14,982 bases of DNA from Acidobacteriota bacterium (lineage in GTDB: Bacteria > Acidobacteriota > Vicinamibacteria > Vicinamibacterales > CAVVIG01). Below are positions 8,228 to 14,312 of this stretch, piece by piece (the first letter of the stretch is position 1; each line of letters opens with the position of its first letter). A model generated the notes under the pieces. That model worked only from the letters and a program-made list of their open reading frames with translations. It had not been told where the DNA came from and did not search any database. The stretch covers positions 1-14,982 of the forward strand of contig JACPZV010000146.1 of NCBI GenBank assembly GCA_016195295.1, in the 5' to 3' direction. The position numbers were made by a program, and so were the translations under genes.

Positions 8228-8685
8228 TATTGCCCGCCTGCCGCCGTGGCCGCAGTCAGTTTGGTGACAGGTGCAGGCTGACGGGTACCCGCGGCGCCGA
8301 CCCATTCACTGCTGGTTCCGTCGGCGTAGCGTTGATGCGCTTTCCACACGATCTCGGCGGCATCGCTCGGGTTCTTGGCGACGAACACGAGCTCGCGGTT
8401 GTGGCCGGGGTCGATCGTCACCGTCCACGTGATCGAGACAACTCGGCCGCCTTCGCGCTTCATCTCGGATTTGACGCCGTCGGCCGGCTCGATCGAGTTG
8501 ACCGTCACGCCCTGCGGGATTTCGACTTCGACCGAAGTAGTCGCGACCTTGCCCTCGGTGGGCACGCGGACGGTGTACTTTTCAGTCGCGCCGGCCTCTG
8601 ATTCGCGAGGCCGCACGGTCACGTGCGCCTGAGCCGCAGTCGCCACCAAGAGCGCAGACACCGTGTACGCGATTACGCGGGTCAT
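8227..8685 (-). CDS. ycnI: YcnI-like (DUF1775) copper-binding protein
   Basis: Secreted DUF1775 protein of 152 residues. The signal peptide ends in AAQA, so the predicted mature protein begins with histidine (H21, HVTVRP). YcnI of Bacillus subtilis is known to bind Cu(II) through its mature N-terminal His together with a Glu and a Trp. Here the matching features are H21, Glu residues in RESEAGATEKY, and W128 in SSEWVG. The beta-sandwich signatures VRVPTE, SVEVEIPQGV and VWKAHQRYADG also fit. Unlike many YcnI proteins it has no obvious C-terminal membrane helix, so it is probably free in the periplasm. A good ribosome-binding site (AAGGAGA) lies seven bases before the ATG. In Gram-positive genomes ycnI typically neighbours a CopCD-type importer (ycnJ); none is visible here, and the partner is a SnoaL-like protein instead. 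Confidence 0.88.
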   Translation of the reverse strand: MTRVIAYTVSALLVATAAQAHVTVRPRESEAGATEKYTVRVPTEGKVATTSVEVEIPQGVTVNSIEPADGVKSEMKREGGRVVSITWTVTIDPGHNRELVFVAKNPSDAAEIVWKAHQRYADGTSSEWVGAAGTRQPAPVTKLTAATAAGGQ

Positions 8686-8705
8686 CGTATCGTCTCCTTC
8701 AAGCT

Positions 8706-10016
8706 TCAGAACGGGTGCGCGCCATGCGCCCCGATGGTGAAGAGCACCTGGAACAGCAGTTCATTCGCAACGCGGCCATCGTCGCCGTATCGGGTCCGGC
8801 GATACTGACTCCGAACTTGACTGAATTCACTTGGCCAGAACGTGAGAACCGCTGACGCACCGCGGTCTTGAATTGACGCATCGTTGGCACGCTCGGACCA
8901 GTCGTACCGCGCGCCCGCGAACCACCGCCGCCTGAACCCGTAGTCCATCGATGCGTACCCACCAAAGGCTCTCCGAAGGACTGTGGGTTCTTCCCGTCGG
9001 CTCCAGAACAGCTCGGTCCGCGCAGCGAGCGAGCGGTAGATGGCGCGGCTCAGAGGGCGCCACCGCAAGGTCACATCGGTGCTGTACAACTGCGTCAAGA
9101 AATCGCTGCCAAGCTCGTTGTGGCCGCGTGCGTACGAGCCGCCGAGCTCGATGTTCGTTTCCTCCGTGAAGTCCGCATAGGCTCGCAGGTGCTCTATGGT
9201 GCTGAAATCCGAGCGGCGGTTCGACTTGAACACGGTGCCAGAGTCACCGCGAAACACTTCACCGGTGGCCTCCACAAACAGTTTCCCGGCGGGGATGAGC
9301 CGTGAGACTGAGACACCAGCGTCCTTGATGCCCGTATCGGGGTCGAGGGGGCTGCCGCCAAGGAGGTTGTACATCGCCAATGGCCGGTCGATCCAAGGCA
9401 GTGTGTGATTGTGGAAGGCGTTCAAGCGCCCGAAATTCGCGCGCATCTTTCCCGCCTTCAGCAGCAGTCCTCCGGGCAGCGTCGGGAACGTGACGTAGCC
9501 CTCCTCCACCTCGATCCCCTCCTCGCCAATCGCGAGGAAGAAATCGGCGCGCGCGTACGGATCGACGATGGCCTGGAAGCTTGCTTCGCTCTCTTGCAGC
9601 GTTGCGAATGGAATTGGCGCGATCGATTCACTGCCACCGCGGCTCTGCTCGGTCGCGCTGATGAAGTTTCCGATCATGCCGACGTCCGGGTTGAAGATCT
9701 TGCTGCCAGCGGACGCAGCCCCGTAGACGGGAAGTGATCCGGCAGTTGGGACCTGGAGCCCGCCAAGGCTGGGTGGCTCAGGAGCAGGAGCGGTGGCCGG
9801 AGCGACGACCGTGGTCGGCTGCTGCGCTGCTGGCGCCGCGCCCCCCATCTGACCTCGAAGGGCGTCAAGTTCCGCCTTGAGCTGTTTGACTTGCTCTTCG
9901 AGACTCTGTACCCGTGCCTGCCACTCGGCACTTGGCGCTTGGGTTTGAGCTGAGGCAGTTCCCGCGGCGAGACAAACCGCACTTACGACGGTCAAGGCGA
10001 ACATCTGAGTTTTCAT
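8706..10016 (-). CDS. Outer-membrane beta-barrel (porin-like) protein with N-terminal coiled coil
   Basis: 436-residue protein with a signal peptide (cleavage likely after TASA, residue 23), a short coiled coil (about 31-58, WQARVQSLEEQVKQLKAEL pattern), a Pro/Ala/Val linker (about 59-105) and then a run of alternating hydrophobic/polar strands that ends in a terminal phenylalanine (AHPF), the usual signal for beta-barrel outer-membrane proteins. The coiled coil followed by a barrel is like trimeric porins such as the OprO/OprP type. There is no TonB-dependent-receptor plug signature, so an energized receptor is unlikely. Conserved-looking stretches include KIFNPDVGMIGNF (106-118) and LKAGKMRANFGRLNAFHNH (186-204). 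Substrate is unknown; its position between a lipoprotein and a copper-binding protein suggests metal uptake, leakage control or envelope adaptation. It lies 20 bases upstream of the YcnI-like gene and 12 bases after the lipoprotein gene. Confidence 0.78.
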   Translation of the reverse strand: MKTQMFALTVVSAVCLAAGTASAQTQAPSAEWQARVQSLEEQVKQLKAELDALRGQMGGAAPAAQQPTTVVAPATAPAPEPPSLGGLQVPTAGSLPVYGAASAGSKIFNPDVGMIGNFISATEQSRGGSESIAPIPFATLQESEASFQAIVDPYARADFFLAIGEEGIEVEEGYVTFPTLPGGLLLKAGKMRANFGRLNAFHNHTLPWIDRPLAMYNLLGGSPLDPDTGIKDAGVSVSRLIPAGKLFVEATGEVFRGDSGTVFKSNRRSDFSTIEHLRAYADFTEETNIELGGSYARGHNELGSDFLTQLYSTDVTLRWRPLSRAIYRSLAARTELFWSRREEPTVLRRAFGGYASMDYGFRRRWFAGARYDWSERANDASIQDRGASAVLTFWPSEFSQVRSQYRRTRYGDDGRVANELLFQVLFTIGAHGAHPF

Positions 10017-10028
10017 AAAACGGGAATC

Positions 10029-10394
10029 CTAAATTGGTTCGATGATGCGCAAGATGCCGTCGATGAACACGAGCCGGAACGAAGAAGCACCGTGTGAGTG
10101 CGCTGGATCCTGGTGGAATCGCACTGACGGATACAGCCACACCTCAACGTTGGCTGCGGCGAACAGCGACTTCCTGACGGGATCGCCGACGACAACCCAG
10201 ACCTGTTCCCGATCCATTCCAGGCACGACGTGGCCTGTTTCGATCGCGTTTGCGATCGTCGGAGACAGCTCGCGGTGGTTCGCGAAATATTGCTCGCGCC
10301 TGTATTGCGGACGACCACGCAACGGCACGTACACACAGGCAGTCACGCTGAGCAGCAGCAGCGTTGCGAAGGTAAACCTCAACCCGCTCAGCAT
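10029..10394 (-). CDS. Small lipoprotein with BamE/SmpA-like fold
   Basis: 121-residue predicted lipoprotein and first gene of the minus-strand operon. The N-terminus has a hydrophobic stretch ending in a lipobox-like LSVTAC, giving a lipid-modified C20. The rest resembles the SmpA/OmlA (BamE) domain: PGMDREQVWVVVGDP (58-72), a middle strand with VEVWLYP, and a final hairpin FRLVFIDGILRIIEPI. BamE proteins help assemble beta-barrel proteins, and this gene is only 12 bases upstream of a beta-barrel gene, so a role in making or supporting that barrel is attractive but unproven. A weak purine run (GAGAGG) is rather far from the ATG, so the exact start is moderately certain. It could also be a general small envelope lipoprotein sharing the fold. 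It is too short and too far from the main Bam genes to be called bamE itself. Confidence 0.72.
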   Translation of the reverse strand: MLSGLRFTFATLLLLSVTACVYVPLRGRPQYRREQYFANHRELSPTIANAIETGHVVPGMDREQVWVVVGDPVRKSLFAAANVEVWLYPSVRFHQDPAHSHGASSFRLVFIDGILRIIEPI

Positions 10395-10433
10395 GGCGTC
10401 ACATGAACATACCTCTCACGGGATGAACCGACG

Positions 10434-10449
10434 ATTAAATTGCTTTAAT
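10434..10449. repeat. Inverted repeat ATTAAA-TTGC-TTTAAT, candidate operator or shared -10
   Basis: A perfect 6+6 inverted repeat with a four-base spacer, the only clearly A+T-rich point in the divergent intergenic region. Each strand reads TTTAAT in its second arm, so the element could serve as overlapping -10 boxes or as a binding site for a dimeric regulator. This is seen directly; the function is inferred, and a short A+T palindrome can arise by chance. Confidence 0.4.
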
Positions 10450-10477
10450 GTACCGATCCACTCCGTCGATGGCGCGG

Positions 10478-10492
10478 TCGTATCAAGTACGA
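10478..10492. repeat. Inverted repeat TCGTA-TCAAG-TACGA just before the cytochrome gene
   Basis: A perfect 5+5 inverted repeat with a five-base spacer; the arms extend by CG on each side after one mismatch. It ends four bases before the cytochrome c start codon, where the ribosome-binding site would normally be. It could be an operator or an mRNA hairpin that limits translation start, or chance. Confidence 0.3.
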
Positions 10493-10496
10493 TCGA

Positions 10497-11135
10497 ATGC
10501 GAGCAATGAGACTTCGCTCTCTCGCCTGGCTGATCGCTTCAGCAATCATCCTTGTGGCCGTCGTCAGCGGCTTCTTCCTTGTACGCCGCGGATTCAGCGC
10601 ACGTGACGAGCCGTCGGCCATCGAGAAGTTCGTGGCCCGCCGCGTCCGCGGTCTCGCAGCACCTCGGCGCGCGAGAGAACTACAGAATCCGATCGCGTTG
10701 ACGCCAGAGATGCTGGCTGACGCACGCGGCCACTTCGCGGATCATTGCGCCATCTGTCACGGCAATGACGGGAGTGGTAACACGACGATCGGACGGAATT
10801 TGTATCCCAAGGCGCCCGATATGCGTCTGGACGACACGCAACGACTGACCGATGGCGAGCTGTACTACATCATTCAAGACGGCATTCGCATGACCGGCAT
10901 GCCCGCGTGGGGCAAGGAAGGCGACGAGAACGACGAAGACAGTTGGAAGCTCGTACACTTGATTCGGCATCTACATGAACTGACGCCGGCGCAGTTGAAA
11001 GACATGGAAGGGATGAACCCGAAAAGCCCGGCGGAGATTGAGGAAGAGCGGCGGGACCAAGAATTCCTTCGTGGCGGGGCGGAGCCCGCTGCGCCGGACA
11101 CGACGAAGCCAACGGCTCCGCATCACAAACATTAA
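10497..11135 (+). CDS. Membrane-anchored c-type cytochrome (single haem)
   Basis: 212-residue protein with an N-terminal membrane anchor (about 11-28, followed by Arg residues, no clear cleavage site) and a class I cytochrome c domain in the periplasm (about 70-162). The haem attachment motif is CAICH (C84, C87, H88); M135 in RMTGMPAWG is the likely sixth ligand, with M132 as an alternative. The sequence NLYPKAPDMR and ELYYIIQDGIRMTGMPAWG resemble short-chain cytochromes of the cbb3-subunit-III type. The C-terminal 40 residues are charged and disordered and end in HHKH, which may bind metal. Two ATGs are possible (10497 and 10506); neither has a good ribosome-binding site, so the start is uncertain by three codons. 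It heads the operon that contains the multicopper oxidase and could move electrons for periplasmic redox chemistry (inference). Confidence 0.88.
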   Translation: MRAMRLRSLAWLIASAIILVAVVSGFFLVRRGFSARDEPSAIEKFVARRVRGLAAPRRARELQNPIALTPEMLADARGHFADHCAICHGNDGSGNTTIGRNLYPKAPDMRLDDTQRLTDGELYYIIQDGIRMTGMPAWGKEGDENDEDSWKLVHLIRHLHELTPAQLKDMEGMNPKSPAEIEEERRDQEFLRGGAEPAAPDTTKPTAPHHKH

Positions 11136-11137
11136 CG

Positions 11138-11142
11138 AGGAG
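11138..11142 (+). promoter_or_regulatory. Ribosome-binding site AGGAG that decides the next start
   Basis: AGGAG sits only one base before a first ATG (11144) but seven bases before a second in-frame ATG (11150). Normal spacing favours the second ATG as the true start of the DUF5666-like gene. Confidence 0.7.
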
Positions 11143-11149
11143 CATGAAG

Positions 11150-11482
11150 ATGAAACGAGCAGTCCTGGCGATCATGACGGCGTTCGTGCTGGCCGGCGGC
11201 GTGGCGTTCGCGCACGGCGATGCCGAGCACGTCCAAGGCACGGTCACGAGCGTGACCGCCACCACGATCACGGTTCAGACGCCGGCAAAAAAGACGCGAA
11301 CCATCACGATCAATGAAAAGACGATGTTCATGCGAGGTGACGCGCACCTCAGCGTCAAAGACGTGAAAGTGGGTGATCGTGTGGTCCTCGATGTCGACAA
11401 GAAGACGTCGGTCGCGACCGAAGTGAAACTGGGCACGGCCGCAGCGACGAAGGCACCTGCGGAGCACAAGCACAAGGGCTGA
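11150..11482 (+). CDS. Small secreted His-rich DUF5666-like protein
   Basis: 110-residue periplasmic protein. The signal peptide (MKRAVLAIMTAFVLAGGVAFA) should be cut before H22, so the mature protein starts HGDAEH. The core (about 28-94) is a small beta-barrel of the DUF5666 type: VQGTVTSVTATTITVQT, then TITINEKTMFMRG and VKVGDRVVLDVDK. M59 and M61 form a Met-x-Met pair and H66 follows. The tail ends EHKHKG. Size, fold type and Met/His content recall CusF, the small OB-fold copper chaperone of Cus systems, but the CusF pattern of His, Trp and two Met is not reproduced, so this is at most an analogue. The start at 11150 is chosen over 11144 because of ribosome-binding-site spacing. It lies between the cytochrome and oxidase genes with gaps of 14 and 16 bases. 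Confidence 0.8.
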   Translation: MKRAVLAIMTAFVLAGGVAFAHGDAEHVQGTVTSVTATTITVQTPAKKTRTITINEKTMFMRGDAHLSVKDVKVGDRVVLDVDKKTSVATEVKLGTAAATKAPAEHKHKG

Positions 11483-11484
11483 GC

Positions 11485-11490
11485 GGAGGT
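11485..11490 (+). promoter_or_regulatory. Ribosome-binding site GGAGGT for the GTG-started oxidase
   Basis: A full-strength GGAGGT lies eight bases before GTG 11499. This supports GTG as the real start and puts a twin-arginine motif (RRGFL) directly at the N-terminus. Confidence 0.8.
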
Positions 11491-11498
11491 CATCGTTC

Positions 11499-12905
11499 GT
11501 GGATGTCAAACGTCGGGGTTTTCTTCGCGGTCTAGCGACCATTGCGGGCGCGGCAACCGCGCAGACGGCAACCGCTCAGCACGTGCATCAGCCAACGGGG
11601 GCCAAGGAGGCGGTACGTCCGGAGCCGCCAGCACCGTCCGTGGCGCCTGACAAGCTGGGAGCGGGTGTCGTCCCCGTTATCACGCCAGATGTCGCCGACA
11701 TGCCATGGCGGCTCGAAGATGGAGTGAAGGTCTTCGAGATCGCTGCAGAGCACGTGCGCACAGAATTTGTGCCTGGTCGGATCGTCGACGCGTGGGGATT
11801 CAATGGCAGCGTGCCGGGCCCGACCATTCAGGTGAACGAAGGCGATCGTGTCCGGCTGATCGTCGAGAACCGGCTGCCCGAAGTCTTCTCGATGCACTGG
11901 CACGGGCTGGAAATCCCGAACGACATGGATGGCATGCCCGGCATCTCGCAGGACCCGATCGAACCGGGCGGAACGTTTGTCTACGAATTCACGCTCCATC
12001 AGAACGGGACGTTCTTCTATCACACGCACATGGCGATGCAGGAGATGATGGGCATGATCGGCCTCTTCATCATCCACCCGCGCCGCGCCTACACGCCGCG
12101 TGTCGATCGTGATTACGCGATCGTGCTGCAGGAATGGGCGATCCTCCCGAACAACACCATCCCGAACACGCTGTCGATGGAGTTCAACTGGCTCACGTTC
12201 AACGGCAAGGCGGGGCCGGCGACGACGCCGCTCCTGTGCAAAGTCGGAGAGCGCGTGCGCATTCGACTCGTCAATCTCGGGATGGATCATCACCCGATTC
12301 ACCTGCACGGCCATCAGTTCACGATCACCGGCAGTGAGGGCGGACGTATTCGGACGACGGCCGAGGAGCCAGCCAACACCGTGCTCGTCGGCGTCGCGCA
12401 AGCCCGCGACATCGAGTTCGTCGCGAACAACCCGGGCGACTGGCATTTCCACTGCCACCTGCCGCACCACATGATGAACCAGATGGCGTCTATGGTCGGG
12501 CCGATGATGATGTCGCATGCCGCAGGCGCTCGACCCGGAGACATGACGGCCGGGATGGGGATGGTCACGGGTCGCGCCCTTGGCGATGCATCGGGGACGT
12601 CGTTCGGCCGAACGATCGGCGTTGGCGCGGAGGCTGAGCGCCCGGTACCCAATAGGCTGCTCGGATCTCAGCAGCCGACAGTCATGCTGTCGACACGTAG
12701 CACACCCAATCAGGAGCCGTTTCCGGGCTTTCCTCAGGACATGCTCATGGTGATGGACGAGGCCGTGGCGAAACCGGAGACGTACGGGATGCGACCGGGA
12801 TGGAGCGGCGGCACGATGGGCATGATGACCGTCGTCCGTGTGCTCAAACCGGGCCTGTTCGACAAGATCGCGGAACTCAAAGCGCAACGGGCGAAACAGG
12901 CATGA
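11499..12905 (+). CDS. Tat-exported multicopper oxidase with Met-rich C-terminal extension
   Basis: Copper oxidase that couples substrate oxidation (likely Cu(I) to Cu(II) in this setting) to reduction of O2 to water. The 468-residue protein starts with a twin-arginine signal (RRGFLRGLA, residues 5-13), suiting export of a folded enzyme. All four copper-ligand motifs are present: HWH (133-135), HTH (175-177), HPIHLHGH (265-272) and HCHxxxHxxxxM (H318, C319, H320, H324, M329). First and last motifs are only about 185 residues apart, which fits two cupredoxin domains with the type 1 site in the second, rather than the three domains of CueO or CopA. Residues 325-355 hold ten methionines, and 356-468 form an extension with PGFPQDMLMVMDEA and GGTMGMMTVVRVL. 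The stop overlaps the next start (ATGA). CueO/PcoA-like function is inferred; a laccase-like role on organic substrates is possible. Confidence 0.92.
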   Translation: MDVKRRGFLRGLATIAGAATAQTATAQHVHQPTGAKEAVRPEPPAPSVAPDKLGAGVVPVITPDVADMPWRLEDGVKVFEIAAEHVRTEFVPGRIVDAWGFNGSVPGPTIQVNEGDRVRLIVENRLPEVFSMHWHGLEIPNDMDGMPGISQDPIEPGGTFVYEFTLHQNGTFFYHTHMAMQEMMGMIGLFIIHPRRAYTPRVDRDYAIVLQEWAILPNNTIPNTLSMEFNWLTFNGKAGPATTPLLCKVGERVRIRLVNLGMDHHPIHLHGHQFTITGSEGGRIRTTAEEPANTVLVGVAQARDIEFVANNPGDWHFHCHLPHHMMNQMASMVGPMMMSHAAGARPGDMTAGMGMVTGRALGDASGTSFGRTIGVGAEAERPVPNRLLGSQQPTVMLSTRSTPNQEPFPGFPQDMLMVMDEAVAKPETYGMRPGWSGGTMGMMTVVRVLKPGLFDKIAELKAQRAKQA

Positions 12906-14290
12906 TGCGGCGACGAATCATGCGCGGGTGCGGCACGGTCTTGGTCTGCTTGATTGCGGCAACGGCCTCAGCGCAACAGCCCAGCGGGGCACAGTCATCA
13001 GTTCCGGGCGCCCCGTTGACGCTCGCCGAGCTGGAACGGCGCGCGCTTGAACGCAACCCGACAATGGCGCAGGCGCGCGCTGAGATCGACGCGGCGAAGG
13101 GCCGTGCAAAACAGGCGGGTCTGCTTCCAAATCCCATCATTGGCTATTCGGGAGACGAGATCAGCCGGGGACCCGTCATCCGCGGTGGTGAACACGGCCT
13201 CTTCGTTGAGCAGACGATTCCGCTTGGCGGCAAACTCGGTCTGAGTCGCACGATTTTCGAGCGCGAGACATCCCAGGCCGAAGCGCTGCTCGAAGCGCAG
13301 CGACTTCGAGTCGTGAATGATGTGCGGACATTGTTCTACTCAGTGCTCGCGGCCGAGCGGCGCGTGGAGGTTCGGCGCCACCTTGCGGCGCTGGCGGCCG
13401 AAGCCGTCGGAATATCGCGTCAGCTGTACAACACCGGCGCGGCTGACCAGCCGGATGTGCTCGCGTCGGAGATCGAAGCGCGTCAGATGCAGGTCGCGCT
13501 CGAAGCCGCGCAGAACGGTCGCTTTCGTGTGTGGCGCCAACTTGCCGCGCTCGTCGGCGACACCTCCCTGACGCCGCGTCCACTCGACGGATCGATCGAC
13601 GAGCCGACTCCCGAGCTGCAGCGCGAGGTCGCTCTGCAACAGGCACTGAGCCAGAGCCCGGAGCTCAAGGCGGCCCGCGCCGGCGTCGAGCGGGCGCAAG
13701 CGGCGCTCGCGCGCGCGCGGCGCGACCCAGCGCCGGACCTCGTCCTTCGCGGCGGTCCGCGCTATAACCGCGAGCTACTCGAGGCAGATGGCCGTCCCGT
13801 CGGATGGGAAGCCACGGTCGACGTCGGGCTCACCATCCCGCTATTCAACAGGAATCAGGGCGGCATCGCGGAGAGCCGCGCCGAACTCGGACGCGCCCAG
13901 CAAGAGCTGACCCGATTGGAGCTCTCACTACAGTGGCGCACGGCTGACGTGTTCGACGTGTATCTGACAAATCTCCGGAACGTCGAGGCGTACAAAGTCG
14001 ACGTCGTCCCGCGCGCGGAAGAATCGTATCGGCTGTATCTCGCGCGCTATCGTGAGATGGGTGCGGCATACCCGCAGGTCCTCGTCGCGCAACGGACGCT
14101 CTTTCAAGTTACGGAGGAGTACGTGCAGTCCGCCGAGATGGCATGGATGGCGGCGCTGCAGTTGCAAGGACTGCTCCTCGCCGGCGGTCTGGATGCATCG
14201 CCGCGCGTGGGCGAAGGCTCGACAGGAGTCGGGCAGGTGCCCGGTGCCGCATCCTCGATGAACCGCACCAGCGGGTCGGGACGATGGTAG
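12902..14290 (+). CDS. TolC/CzcC-family outer-membrane efflux protein
   Basis: Second outer-membrane channel protein of the window, 462 residues. A signal peptide with cleavage likely after ASA (residue 24) is followed by two TolC repeats: LTLAELERRALERNP (about 39-53) opening the first helical hairpin, a barrel strand EQTIPLGGKLGLSR (about 103-116), long Ala/Arg-rich helices, and the second-repeat strand VDVGLTIPLFNRNQGG (near 305-320). The first repeat looks like the CzcC type. The start at 12902 overlaps the oxidase stop by four bases; the frame is open further upstream but only inside the oxidase gene. No adaptor or pump follows directly in the window, so it could serve the Cus-type pump at the left, a pump to the right of the window, or help move copper handled by the oxidase operon. 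The C-terminal 25 residues are Gly/Ser-rich and probably disordered. Confidence 0.9.
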   Translation: MMRRRIMRGCGTVLVCLIAATASAQQPSGAQSSVPGAPLTLAELERRALERNPTMAQARAEIDAAKGRAKQAGLLPNPIIGYSGDEISRGPVIRGGEHGLFVEQTIPLGGKLGLSRTIFERETSQAEALLEAQRLRVVNDVRTLFYSVLAAERRVEVRRHLAALAAEAVGISRQLYNTGAADQPDVLASEIEARQMQVALEAAQNGRFRVWRQLAALVGDTSLTPRPLDGSIDEPTPELQREVALQQALSQSPELKAARAGVERAQAALARARRDPAPDLVLRGGPRYNRELLEADGRPVGWEATVDVGLTIPLFNRNQGGIAESRAELGRAQQELTRLELSLQWRTADVFDVYLTNLRNVEAYKVDVVPRAEESYRLYLARYREMGAAYPQVLVAQRTLFQVTEEYVQSAEMAWMAALQLQGLLLAGGLDASPRVGEGSTGVGQVPGAASSMNRTSGSGRW

Positions 14291-14298
14291 GTTGGCAC

Positions 14299-14304
14299 GG
14301 AGGA
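14299..14304 (+). promoter_or_regulatory. Ribosome-binding site GGAGGA for the last gene
   Basis: GGAGGA lies eight bases before ATG 14313 and fixes the start of the gene that runs off the right edge, giving it a standard signal peptide. Confidence 0.7.
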
Positions 14305-14312
14305 CGACTGTC

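Larger units (their letters stand above)
10395..10496. promoter_or_regulatory. Divergent intergenic promoter region
   Basis: These 102 bases separate the minus-strand operon (starting at 10394) from the plus-strand operon (starting at 10497), so promoters for both must lie here or nearby. The stretch is locally A+T-rich around 10434-10449 and contains two short inverted repeats listed separately. TTTAAT, a plausible -10 hexamer, can be read on both strands inside the first repeat, but no convincing -35 element was found on either strand. Shared control by the two-component regulator encoded in the minus operon is likely by context only. Confidence 0.6.

Noticed and set aside
8228..8305. Upstream start for the SnoaL-like gene
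   Set aside because: The extra 26 residues are Cys/Arg/His-rich, overlap the YcnI-like gene, and precede a normal signal peptide beginning at 8227.
8706..10016. TonB-dependent receptor call for the barrel protein
   Set aside because: No plug domain or TonB box is visible and the length is far below that family; a coiled coil plus porin-size barrel fits better.
11532..12887. Long antisense open frame opposite the multicopper oxidase
   Set aside because: Same low-complexity His/Arg-rich shadow pattern; the oxidase frame has all copper motifs and a strong ribosome-binding site.
12800..12901. Upstream start for the second TolC-family gene
   Set aside because: It would lie inside the oxidase gene and place a charged stretch ahead of the signal peptide; ATG 12902 fits better.
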